Shown here: positions 6,457-13,877 of the stretch, in pieces
How positions within the stretch are numbered: position 1 is the stretch's first letter
How the letters are laid out: each line of letters begins with the position of its first letter
From: Chloroflexota bacterium
GTDB taxonomy: Bacteria; Chloroflexota; Dehalococcoidia; UBA2247; RBG-13-53-26
NCBI GenBank assembly: GCA_003650185.1
Contig: QMOF01000016.1
Coordinates: forward strand, 1 to 18,669
Direction of reading: 5' to 3'
DNA: 18,669 bases
Notes under the pieces: generated by a model
What the model was told of the DNA's origin: nothing
The model's input: only the letters and a program-made list of their open reading frames with translations
Database searches by the model: none
Translations under genes and position numbers: made by a program

Positions 6457-7939
6457 ACAGCCAGGCGGAACCTCCCCGGACCGACCAGTGAGAGTCCGCT
6501 ACGCTCCCAGTCCCACCGGTTATCCTCATGTTGGCAATATCAGGACTGCCATGTTCAACTGGCTGTTTGCCAGACACCACCGGGGCACGTTCATCGTCCG
6601 AATCGAAGACACCGACGTGGAGAGAAAGGTGGAGGGCGCAGTCGAGGATGTGCTCGAAAGCCTACGCTGGCTTGGCCTCGAATGGGACGAAGGCCCCGAG
6701 GTTGGAGGCAGGTACGGGCCATATTTCCAGTCGCAGCGGCTGCACTATTACCGGCCGGTGGTGGAGCAACTTACCAGTGACGGCTACGCCTATCCCTGCT
6801 ACTGCTCGCATGAACGACTGGAAGCGATGAAAGCCGAACAGGTACGCCGAGGGCAACCTCCCGGGTATGATCGCCGCTGCCGCAACCTGAGCCAGGAGGA
6901 ACGGTCAAGGTTTGAGGCGGAGGGTATCAGGCCAGTGATCCGTTTCAAGACACCCCTCACCGGGCGGACCGAGTTCCGTGACCTGATCAGAGGGAAAGTG
7001 GTGTTTGACAACAGCACCCTGGACGACTTTGTGCTGCTCAAGTCCGACGGGTATCCCACCTATCACCTGGCCAATGTAGTTGACGACCACCTGATGGAAG
7101 TCTCACACGTGCTCAGGGCCGATGAATGGCTGGCCAGCACGCCGCGACATATTCTGCTTTACCAGGCAGTCGGCTATGAGTCGCCGCAGTTTGCCCACCT
7201 GCCCATGATCCTTGGCCCGGACCGGAGCAAGCTGAGCAAGCGACATGGTGCCACCTCATTGCTGGAATTCCGGGACGAAGGATACCTGCCGGAAGCTATG
7301 CTCAATTTCCTGGCCCTGCTGGGATGGTCGCTCGACGACCGCACAGAAGTTCTCAGCCGCGAGGAGCTGGTGGAGCACTTCTCGCTGGAGCGCATCAGCA
7401 AGACGGCTGCCATTTTCAACATAGACAAGCTGCGGTGGATGAACGGCCTCTATCTACGGAAGCTGGACATAGACGATCTCACTGAGCGGGCGCTGCCCTT
7501 TTTCGAAAGGGACCTGCCGTCCAGTGTCAGGCGCCCGATCGATCGTAGCTACGTCCGGGCGGTTGTCGCCCTTGAGCAGGAGCGGGCCAAAACGCTGGCC
7601 GAGCTGCCCCAGCTAGGCGAATTCTTCTTCATGGAAGAGCTTGACTATCCCGTTGACCTGCTTTTGCAGAAGCTTAACAGGGAGAAAGCATCTCAGGCAC
7701 TGACAACCGTCTCGCAGAAGCTGGGCGCGCTGGGGCCTTTCGATCATGGCTCGCTGGAGGCAACCCTCCGCCCGCTGGCGTCGGACCTCTCACTGACCAC
7801 CAAGGAGCTGTTCAGCCTCCTTCGAGTGGCGGTCACCGGGCGGACGGCGGCACCGCCGCTTTTTCAGACGATGGAGGTCCTGGGAAAGGAGGCCTGCCTG
7901 CGTCGAATTGAGGCGGCCATCCGGCTTCTCCGTGGTTGA
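6449..7939 (+). CDS. gltX: Glutamate-tRNA ligase
   Basis: This 496-residue class I aminoacyl-tRNA synthetase charges tRNA with glutamate in the cytosol. Visible features are the HIGH motif as HVGN in PSPTGYPHVGNIRTA (21-34), RIEDTD (51-56), a possible zinc site C117-x-C119...Y140-x3-C144, the tRNA-acceptor region DDHLMEVSHVLRADEW, and the KMSKS motif as KLSKR (261-265). The C-terminal anticodon-binding helical domain is full length. The ATG lies inside the end of the RDD gene (8-nt overlap). AAAAGGAGG at 6427-6435 is 13 nt upstream, longer than usual. GTG 6488 is an alternative start but has no ribosome binding site. Whether it is discriminating or also charges tRNA-Gln cannot be told from sequence. 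Confidence 0.97.
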   Translation: MVRQPGGTSPDRPVRVRYAPSPTGYPHVGNIRTAMFNWLFARHHRGTFIVRIEDTDVERKVEGAVEDVLESLRWLGLEWDEGPEVGGRYGPYFQSQRLHYYRPVVEQLTSDGYAYPCYCSHERLEAMKAEQVRRGQPPGYDRRCRNLSQEERSRFEAEGIRPVIRFKTPLTGRTEFRDLIRGKVVFDNSTLDDFVLLKSDGYPTYHLANVVDDHLMEVSHVLRADEWLASTPRHILLYQAVGYESPQFAHLPMILGPDRSKLSKRHGATSLLEFRDEGYLPEAMLNFLALLGWSLDDRTEVLSREELVEHFSLERISKTAAIFNIDKLRWMNGLYLRKLDIDDLTERALPFFERDLPSSVRRPIDRSYVRAVVALEQERAKTLAELPQLGEFFFMEELDYPVDLLLQKLNREKASQALTTVSQKLGALGPFDHGSLEATLRPLASDLSLTTKELFSLLRVAVTGRTAAPPLFQTMEVLGKEACLRRIEAAIRLLRG

Positions 7940-8235
7940 GTCACCCCCGGGCCCGGCCACAAGGGCTCGATACTCTGATACTGTCGCTAACTGAATCTGG
8001 CTGTCAGGTCCCCTTGGAGCAACCCTGCACCAGGATGCGGTGTCACGAAATAGCCGACGGGTTCAGGAAATCGAACATTAAATCGAAATGAGCAATATGC
8101 AGCGGGCTTGGCCGATCAACATTCTCTGGCTGCCAGGTTGGGAAGTTACGGAAAAGTGAGACAGAGTGCGGGAAAGGGGCTCTCCCAAACGTGGCGGGTG
8201 AAGGTTCCAGGTTGGCGGGTCGGCTCTGAGCGGCT
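7940..8235 (+). other. Intergenic spacer after gltX, nothing recognised
   Basis: No ORF with coding character, no T-tailed hairpin and no RNA family was recognised. Base composition is lower in GC around 8060-8100 than in the flanking genes. Confidence 0.5.
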
Positions 8236-8265
8236 TTGATTTACGGCTTCCGTTTCCCTTATAGT
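8236..8265 (+). promoter_or_regulatory. Promoter almost touching the start codon of the small hypothetical gene
   Basis: TTGATT (8236-8241, four of six) and TATAGT (8260-8265, five of six) are 18 nt apart. The predicted transcription start (about 8272) lies only about 4 nt before ATG 8276, which would give a leaderless or near-leaderless mRNA. No Shine-Dalgarno sequence precedes the ATG, in line with this. Confidence 0.55.
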
Positions 8266-8275
8266 CGTGCTACCC

Positions 8276-8560
8276 ATGGAAGTCCACCCGCTGGTTGCTG
8301 GTTTCATTCTCTACTGCGCTCAACGGGACAAGAAGTGGCCGGCCCTCTATGACGAGATGTGCAGAGTGGCGGCGCTTGGCCTGTACCGCAATCTGCGGTA
8401 CAAAGACCTCAAGAAGCTGGGCCTCTCCCTCAGCCTGAATCGGATAGAAGAGACCGTCAGAATCATAGAACATGTGATGGATTCTGCTGTTGAGCCGTCT
8501 GGGCCGGATTCTTCCCCCCACGGCCTGTCCTCCCCGGTTTTGGTCTCTGACCACCAGTAA
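8276..8560 (+). CDS. Small hypothetical protein
   Basis: The 94-residue product is not recognised. Residues 1-70 look like a real soluble helical protein (HPLVAGFILYC, WPALYDEMCRVAA, LYRNLRYKDLKKLGLSLSL, RIEETVRIIEHV), with hydrophobic residues at helical spacing. The last 24 residues are Ser/Pro-rich and may be a disordered tail or the result of a lost earlier stop. ATG 8276 is preferred over GTG 8267 because the promoter -10 lies at 8260-8265. No signal peptide or membrane segment is evident. No neighbour gives a functional hint. Confidence 0.55.
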   Translation: MEVHPLVAGFILYCAQRDKKWPALYDEMCRVAALGLYRNLRYKDLKKLGLSLSLNRIEETVRIIEHVMDSAVEPSGPDSSPHGLSSPVLVSDHQ

Positions 8561-9050
8561 GGCGTTTGCCCTATCGTGCGGGGCGGCGATCGTGCCCTCA
8601 TTTCCTGCGCGACCGAAGTGGAGCATGGCGTTTTCAGGGCGCGATGCTATCTTCCGTGGTATAACCTCACCCTCGGTGTGCAGTAAGAATGTCGTCTCTT
8701 GCCGTGGAAGCCGTGCATTGTCTTTGGTGTGGGTGGATGTCAGGTTGCCGGCCTGCTCGCCCGAAGGAGGCTTCGGGGTCGGGGTAGACGGGGGCCGTCC
8801 CTGAGCCCACCACACGCGTGGGGGGGGGCTCCAGGCTACAAGGCGAGCCGGTCCCACAGGGGGATGAGCCTCCAGGTGCCTGGCCCAGGCAGGCCACCAA
8901 CGAGCGTAGCGGCGTGGGGTGCACCGAACCCACCGTTCCCCCGCCAGTCCTTTAGCGAGTGGGTTGCGCTACGCTTCATGTACGGCGAGCCCTGCTGAGC
9001 TCTTCTCTGCATGCCGAGTCGACTCACGGATCAAGGACGGCTAGCTGAAG
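8561..9050 (+). other. GC-rich non-coding stretch with stem-loops
   Basis: Open frames here are low-complexity and mutually conflicting, with no family motif. The sharpest structure is GAGCCC...GGGCTC (8803-8808 with 8826-8831) enclosing CCAC/GTGG around ACGC and a run of nine G residues (8820-8828). No T-run follows. Nothing else is recognised. Confidence 0.45.
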
Positions 9051-9079
9051 TTGCCCTGAGGTGTCTCGGTTCGTATAAT
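9051..9079 (+). promoter_or_regulatory. Sigma70-type promoter for the acyl-CoA synthetase beta-subunit gene
   Basis: TTGCCC (9051-9056, four of six) and a perfect TATAAT (9074-9079) are separated by 17 nt. Transcription from about 9086 gives a 32-nt leader that carries AAGGAG (9100-9105). Confidence 0.75.
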
Positions 9080-9117
9080 AGCGCTGAACAATCACATTCA
9101 AGGAGAGTAGAAGGCTC

Positions 9118-9828
9118 ATGGACAAGACGTCTGTGCGGAAGAAAAGGGCAAAGAAGCAGAAGAGGACTGTGCTCACGGAAGTTGAGTCAAAGGAGCTTCT
9201 GGAGAAGGCCGGGGTCAACATCGCCAGGACCAGGCTGGCCCGCAGCATGAAGGAAGCGGTTGCACTCAGCAAGGAGATGGGCTTTCCGGTGGTGCTCAAG
9301 ATTGCCTCGCCAGACGTGGTCCACAAAAGTGATGCGGGTGGAGTCAAGGTGGACCTGAAGAACGCCGCCCAGGTGCGCCGGGCCTACCAGGAGATAATGA
9401 CGTCGATCAAGGAGAAGTACCCCGAAGCCGTGATCGACGGGGTGTCGGTGCAGCCCATGGCCAAGCCAGGCGTGGAGGTAATCATCGGCATGACCAAGGA
9501 CGCGCAGTTCGGGCCGGTGCTGATGTTCGGTCTGGGCGGGATATTTGTCGAGATTCTCAAGGATGTGTCTTTCAGGATAGTGCCTCTGCTGCCCAGGGAC
9601 GCCAGGGAGATGATAAGAGACATAAAGGGATACCCGGTGCTCGAGGGATACCGGGGACAGCCCCCGGCCGACGTCGCCGCCCTTGAGGATATGATACTGA
9701 AGGTGTCCGAATTTGTTGACAAGAACCCGCAGATAAAGGAGCTTGACCTGAACCCCGTGTTTGCCTACAGCGATGGCGCTCTGGCCGTGGACGCCAGGGT
9801 GGTGCTTGAGGACGAGGCCGTCGGTTAG
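9118..9828 (+). CDS. ATP-grasp (beta) subunit of an ADP-forming acyl/acetyl-CoA synthetase
   Basis: The 236-residue protein is the ATP-grasp_5 module of NDP-forming acyl-CoA synthetases, which interconvert acyl-CoA + ADP + Pi and acid + CoA + ATP. Visible are FPVVLKIASPDVVHKSDAGGV (56-76, with a lysine for ATP and a conserved histidine at 69), VQPMAKPGVEVIIGM (111-125), FGPVLMFGLGGIFVEIL (131-147) and the metal-binding ELDLNPV (208-214). The length matches free-standing beta subunits of archaeal-type enzymes. The first 16 residues are unusually basic (MDKTSVRKKRAKKQKR) and precede the usual start of the domain. No alpha (CoA-binding) subunit lies in the window, so its partner must be elsewhere. 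AAGGAG 12 nt upstream and GAAGG 3 nt upstream are both possible ribosome binding sites. Confidence 0.88.
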   Translation: MDKTSVRKKRAKKQKRTVLTEVESKELLEKAGVNIARTRLARSMKEAVALSKEMGFPVVLKIASPDVVHKSDAGGVKVDLKNAAQVRRAYQEIMTSIKEKYPEAVIDGVSVQPMAKPGVEVIIGMTKDAQFGPVLMFGLGGIFVEILKDVSFRIVPLLPRDAREMIRDIKGYPVLEGYRGQPPADVAALEDMILKVSEFVDKNPQIKELDLNPVFAYSDGALAVDARVVLEDEAVG

Positions 9829-10075
9829 GAGGTAGCGGAAGACGAAGGCCGGGGCATCATCCCCACCCTCTGGCCTGACACAGTTCGCACGGGGTGTAGG
9901 GAAGGTCAATCGTTAACGACACAGAGCGTCAGCGCTGGCAGCGCTGCGCGGTTGACCAGCGGATAGACTGTGCAGGTTGATTCAGGAGGCGAGCGAGCCT
10001 CTCCGTCCCCACCGCCGGTCCCGCGGTCTCCTGGCCCTGGGAGATACAGAGCAGGGGGCACAGAGCGCGCTGTCC
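9829..10075 (+). other. Spacer after the beta-subunit gene with short stem-loops
   Basis: No gene is seen. AGGCC..GGGG/CCCC..GGCCT can fold at about 9846-9878 and may serve as a weak terminator, though no T-run follows. CAGCGCT/AGCGCTG around GGC forms a 7-bp hairpin near 9930-9947. Confidence 0.4.
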
Positions 10076-10540
10076 CTAGGGCTGACCATCTGCACCCTCT
10101 CTAAGGTCGAAGATCGGGCAATCGTCCGTTTGCACAACGGTCAGAGAATGTCTGGAAAAGAAACCCTCTCAAGTCCGCCTGCCCGTCGAGCTCTTCGAGA
10201 TTGGTGACCACGAAATAGGCAGAATTAGAACTCTCATGCCTGAGTTTGAATAGCTCTCCCCGTGGTGTGGCTGCTGACCTATAATAGCTTCGACAGCCTC
10301 AACGTCAGACATCTTGGGCCACATGCTGCCCCAGAGCCATCCGGGGTAGGCTATCTCATTGCCGTAGTACTGGCCAAGTATGATGGTGTTTGGGCTATGA
10401 TTCGTGGCTTCACCGGCGGCCTCCGCCACGCGCACCTGGTGTTGGGCGTCCTGTACTACAAGCTGAGTCCCGCCGTAGGACACAACCAGGAAAGAAACGA
10501 AGACGAGCATCGCTGACGCTACCAACCGCTCATCCAGGTG
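10076..10540 (-). pseudogene. Decayed C-terminal fragment of a PMT/GT39-type membrane glycosyltransferase
   Basis: On the minus strand, the frame from about 10540 down to 10169 begins LDERLVASAMLVFVSFLVV (a membrane segment) and continues through SPNTIILGQYYGNEIAYPG. After about 10200 the similarity moves to another frame, reading YFVVTNLEELDGQADLRGFL. Near 10115 it moves again, to PIFDLREG, ending at a stop at 10078-10076. Together these segments look like the periplasmic C-terminal end of GT39-like membrane glycosyltransferases, which close with FVVT...L..FL...Y.IFDL patterns. At least two frameshifts and the absence of the N-terminal transmembrane part indicate a pseudogene. It lies back to back with an intact gene of the same fold at 10585. 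The assignment comes from reading motifs, not from an alignment. Confidence 0.5.
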
Positions 10541-10570
10541 TGTACAGTCTGAATGTCATAGTTACTACTG

Positions 10571-10579
10571 TGATATAAT
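10571..10579 (+). promoter_or_regulatory. Extended -10 promoter of the glycosyltransferase gene
   Basis: TGATATAAT combines a perfect TATAAT (10574-10579) with the TGn extension. No good -35 lies 16-18 nt upstream, as is usual for extended -10 promoters. The expected start (about 10586) coincides with the ATG at 10585, suggesting a leaderless mRNA. Confidence 0.6.
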
Positions 10580-10584
10580 GCACT

Positions 10585-11772
10585 ATGGCTAGAACGCTGG
10601 GTGAGCGCCTGATCAGGAAAGAGAAGTGGTCCCTCTGCGTTTTGGCCGCCAGCTCGCTGGGCCTCCACCTGGCAGGAGTGGCTGCCATTGGCAACCGCCT
10701 GGTTGCTGATGAGATCTGGTACGTACCTGAAGCCAACTCGCTTCTACACGGCGGACCACCAACAGACTACGTGCACCCTTTCCTGGGCAAGCTGTTCATT
10801 ATGGCAGGGGTAGCGGGTCTGGGCGACAATCCATGGGGTTGGAGGACCGCCTCCGTTGTTTTCGCCACTATCTCGGTGGTTATCTTCTATTTCATCTGCC
10901 GTCGGCTCGCCGGGAAGCGCACCGCCTTCTTTGCATCGTTTATTCTCGTTTTCGAGAACTTCACTTTCCTGTACTGCGGCGTGGCCATGCTGGACGTATT
11001 CTCCTACACCTTCATGCTGTTGTCTTTCGTGCTTTATCTGGACAAGCGCTACGCCGCCTGTGGGGCAGCGATAGCACTGGCTGCCCTCTGCAAGAGCACG
11101 GGCTTCCTGGCAGGCGTGGTCATACTGGCGTACTGGTGGTTCACCTGGTTTACCACCCGGAGTCCACGGTTTCGCGGCATTGGGCTACTGGTAGCGTCCG
11201 CCGCGGTAACGTACATCGTGTTGATGCCTTTTGTGGACTTTGCGGCCACGGGGGAATGGCTCAACCCTTTTCGCAGGGCAATCGAGGTGACCATAGGATA
11301 TGGCGGTAATGAACCCTCAGAGCTGGGCCCTGGAGCCCTGGCGGTGGTAAGGTACCCCTGGGACTTCGTTCTGAGTCCCGGGGGCAACGTTGTGAACCCG
11401 AAATTGGAGACCAAGGCGATACTCACTCCGACGGTATGGCTTCTCCTGGCCCCCTCCATGGTCTACATGGCGTACCAGTACGTGAAGCGTCGAAGAGACA
11501 TTGCCATTTTTGCCCTGCTATGGTTTGGCGTCACCTACCTCATCTGGATACCTTACAGTGTCCTCTCCGCGCCCTACGTTCACTACTACCTGCCTGCGGT
11601 ACCAGCCGTGTGCATGGCCCTCGGCTTTGGCATACAAAGGGTGTGGAGCAGGTCAGCCGTCAACGGGGTGAGTCTACCTGGGTGGCTGACCAAAGGCGCG
11701 GTCGTAGTCTTCCTGCTGGTGCACGTGCTACTATTCCTGGCCTTGTCTCCGCTTGCCGAGCCAGCGGCTTAG
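10585..11772 (+). CDS. PMT/GT39-like integral membrane glycosyltransferase
   Basis: The 395-residue polytopic membrane protein resembles dolichyl-phosphate-mannose-protein mannosyltransferases, which transfer a sugar from a polyprenyl-phosphate donor on the outer membrane face. Key points are ADEIWYVPEA (41-50) in the first outer loop with the expected acidic pair, VHPFLGKLFI (63-72) matching the HPPxGK motif, NPWGWR (82-87), and AMLDVF (134-139) with the second-loop aspartate. About ten hydrophobic segments follow. The C-terminal soluble domain seen in longer family members is missing; the protein ends soon after its last membrane span, so it is shorter than typical family members of 500 or more residues. 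No Shine-Dalgarno sequence precedes the ATG, which fits a leaderless transcript. The acceptor is unknown. Confidence 0.85.
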   Translation: MARTLGERLIRKEKWSLCVLAASSLGLHLAGVAAIGNRLVADEIWYVPEANSLLHGGPPTDYVHPFLGKLFIMAGVAGLGDNPWGWRTASVVFATISVVIFYFICRRLAGKRTAFFASFILVFENFTFLYCGVAMLDVFSYTFMLLSFVLYLDKRYAACGAAIALAALCKSTGFLAGVVILAYWWFTWFTTRSPRFRGIGLLVASAAVTYIVLMPFVDFAATGEWLNPFRRAIEVTIGYGGNEPSELGPGALAVVRYPWDFVLSPGGNVVNPKLETKAILTPTVWLLLAPSMVYMAYQYVKRRRDIAIFALLWFGVTYLIWIPYSVLSAPYVHYYLPAVPAVCMALGFGIQRVWSRSAVNGVSLPGWLTKGAVVVFLLVHVLLFLALSPLAEPAA

Positions 11773-11901
11773 CGACGGAGTGCCCGAGATAGTACGGATG
11801 GCGCGCACAAGCTCGTCCCAGCAGATGTATTCAGAGCGCCCTTTGAATGTGGTAGGATTCGCTCGGTTGAGACTTGCTTCGGCGCAGGAGTGTAAAGGAT
11901 C

Positions 11902-12447
11902 ATGAAGATAGTCGGCATTTGCGGGTCACCTCGGGAGGGCAACACCGAGTGGATGCTGAAGAAGTTCCTGGAAGAGGCCGCCTGTGCGGGGGCGGAGACC
12001 GATCTCATTCTGCTCCGCAACAGGGACATAAGAGGATGCAACGGCTGCCTCAAATGCGAGGTGGGTGGCGTGGAGCGAGAAGGAAACTGTACGGTCGGGG
12101 ACGATATGCAGCACATCTACCGCAAACTGCTCGATGCCGATGCGCTCGTCCTGGGCACGCCCGTCTACTTCTCCATGTTGTCCGGTCTGCTGAAGAACTG
12201 GATGGACAGGACGTGCCCCATCTGGCCAAAGCTGAAATCGAAACCCATCGCGGGGATAGCCGTGGCGGAAGAGGGCATCGGCAAAGCAGTGGACAACCTC
12301 AAGACGTACGCGTCAATATGCAACATGCGCTGGGTGGGCAGTGTCACTGCCCTGGCCAAGAACCCGGGCCAGGTGTCGAAAGATAAAAGGGTCGAGCGGA
12401 AGCTCAGGCAACTGGCCAGGAGACTGGTTGATGTGCTGAAGCAGTGA
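11902..12447 (+). CDS. NADPH-dependent FMN reductase/iron-sulfur flavoprotein family
   Basis: The 181-residue flavodoxin-like protein binds FMN through ICGSPREGNT (6-15) and has the TPVYFSMLSGLLKNWMDR segment typical of the family. A compact cysteine cluster, C46-x2-C49-x2-C52-x10-C63, corresponds to the [4Fe-4S] motif of Isf-type flavoproteins; the last gap is longer than the usual 4-7 residues. It may transfer electrons or reduce quinones or other small acceptors; the partner is unknown. The ATG at 11902 has AAAGGA 2 nt upstream and AGGAG 11 nt upstream. It is 129 nt after the glycosyltransferase and appears to be a single gene. Confidence 0.88.
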   Translation: MKIVGICGSPREGNTEWMLKKFLEEAACAGAETDLILLRNRDIRGCNGCLKCEVGGVEREGNCTVGDDMQHIYRKLLDADALVLGTPVYFSMLSGLLKNWMDRTCPIWPKLKSKPIAGIAVAEEGIGKAVDNLKTYASICNMRWVGSVTALAKNPGQVSKDKRVERKLRQLARRLVDVLKQ

Positions 12448-12876
12448 GACTGACTCATCATGCTTCAGAGGCGGGTCGCCGATATCGTCGGACGAGACCC
12501 CCGAGACGAAGGCACCCGACACTGCCTTTGACCGCGCTTGTGGTATGTCGCAGACGCGCCTTGCCCTGGGCGATCCCCGTGCGTGAGGGTACTGCTGAAA
12601 CAGCCAGACCAGCCAGTCTTTCACGGGTGGGCAAGCACGTTCTGTAGCTGAATAGCTGGATAGGTAGACCCTGGCTGCATGCGGCGGGGGAATGGGTGGC
12701 AGGGGCTGGAAAGCGACTGGCGCGGTCAAGGGGCCGGCGCAGGTCGGGGTGTCCTTCAGCAGATAGCTGCGCTCGCCCTGGATGACTCTCACGGACGTTG
12801 GCACGCGGGTGAAAGCGCCTTTTGTGGCACGGGTTGTCATCAGACCACATGGGGTCATCTTCGGCGAACGCCATCC
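12448..12876 (+). other. GC-rich spacer without a credible gene
   Basis: Overlapping frames on the minus strand are open for 140-180 codons, but they are Pro/Arg/Ser-rich, conflict with one another and show no motif. Nothing else is recognised until the promoter at 12877. Confidence 0.45.
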
Positions 12877-12905
12877 TTGATTGCAGCAGGCAGAACTGCT
12901 AGTAT
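12877..12905 (+). promoter_or_regulatory. Promoter candidate for the SDR-EthD pair
   Basis: TTGATT (12877-12882) and TAGTAT (12900-12905) each match four of six consensus positions and are 17 nt apart. The predicted leader to ATG 12993 is about 80 nt. Confidence 0.4.
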
Positions 12906-12992
12906 TCGGCGCAAGCAGGGGCCAGTATCGCCGGTATGGATGGGCCTGGTCCTCAAAGGCAAGACTGGCTGTCTCAGCAAAGGAGGCAAGCT

Positions 12993-13823
12993 ATGACTGA
13001 CAAGGCAGATGCATTCACGGAGAAATACGGGCCGTGGGCTTTGGTGGCGGGTGCCTCGGTGGGGTTGGGGGCGGCCTTTGCCTCTGAGCTGGCGCAAAAG
13101 GGCGTTAACGTCGCCCTGATCGCCCGCAAGCCGGGCCCGCTGGGGGAGCTGTCCGCTGATCTCCAGCGCAGGTACAACGTGTCGGTGAAGACTATCCCTC
13201 TCGACCTGGCCGCTCCGGACATGCTGAAAACGATAGCGGCAGAGACCGATGACCTGGAGATCGGCCTGCTGGTATACAACACCGCCTACATGCTCATAGG
13301 TCCTTTCCTGGAGCACTCCCTCGACAAGCAGCTCAGGAGCATAGACGTAAACTGCCGCGGGCCCCTCACCCTGGCGCACCATTTCGGGCAGAAGATGGTC
13401 GAAAGAAAGCGTGGCGGCATCATCCTGATGTCGTCGCTTTCGGGTCTACAGGGGGCGCCCTGGCTCGCCAGCTACGGTGCTACCAAGGCCTTCAACATAG
13501 TGCTGGCCGAGGGGCTGTGGTACGAGCTGAAGGACGAAGGGGTGGATGTGCTTGTCTGCTGCGCCGGGGCCATCGCCACTCCGAACTACATTGCCAGCCA
13601 GCCCGTGGCTCTCGGGGGCATGGCGCCGAAGCCTTTGAGCACCGAGAAGGTGGCCCGGGAGGCTGTTGCCGCCCTCGGCAAGAAGCACATGGTCGTTCCC
13701 GGGCGTGCCTATCGCTTCTCCAGTATGCTGCTGGACAAGTTTATGTCGCGAAAGCGCCGGATCAAGATCATGGCTGACTCAACCGAGAAGATGTACGGCG
13801 ACAGGCTGGTGACCATCAACTAG
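12993..13823 (+). CDS. Short-chain dehydrogenase/reductase (SDR)
   Basis: The 276-residue classical SDR is an NAD(P)-dependent oxidoreductase. It has the glycine motif GASVGLG (20-26), NTA at 96-98 in place of the usual NNAG/NAG, the catalytic Ser148 (MSSLSG) and Y161-x3-K165. ATG 12993 is chosen because AAAGGAGG (12979-12986) is 6 nt upstream; an upstream in-frame ATG at 12936 adds 19 residues of no SDR character. The C-terminal tail is basic (SRKRRIKIM). It is followed after 54 nt by an EthD-like gene in the same direction, suggesting a two-gene operon, perhaps in degradation of a hydrophobic or aromatic substrate. The substrate cannot be told from sequence. Confidence 0.92.
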   Translation: MTDKADAFTEKYGPWALVAGASVGLGAAFASELAQKGVNVALIARKPGPLGELSADLQRRYNVSVKTIPLDLAAPDMLKTIAAETDDLEIGLLVYNTAYMLIGPFLEHSLDKQLRSIDVNCRGPLTLAHHFGQKMVERKRGGIILMSSLSGLQGAPWLASYGATKAFNIVLAEGLWYELKDEGVDVLVCCAGAIATPNYIASQPVALGGMAPKPLSTEKVAREAVAALGKKHMVVPGRAYRFSSMLLDKFMSRKRRIKIMADSTEKMYGDRLVTIN

Positions 13824-13877
13824 GAGTTAGCCAGACCGCCGTGCCTCAGGAAGGGGCGGCGGCAAGGGGGTGCCAAT

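Noticed and set aside
8270..8933. Minus-strand frames opposite the small hypothetical gene
   Set aside because: Low-complexity translations without motifs; the plus-strand frame has better coding character and a promoter.
12313..12874. Minus-strand frames of 140-180 codons in the spacer before the SDR gene
   Set aside because: Pro/Arg/Ser-rich, overlapping each other and the end of the flavoprotein gene, with no family resemblance.
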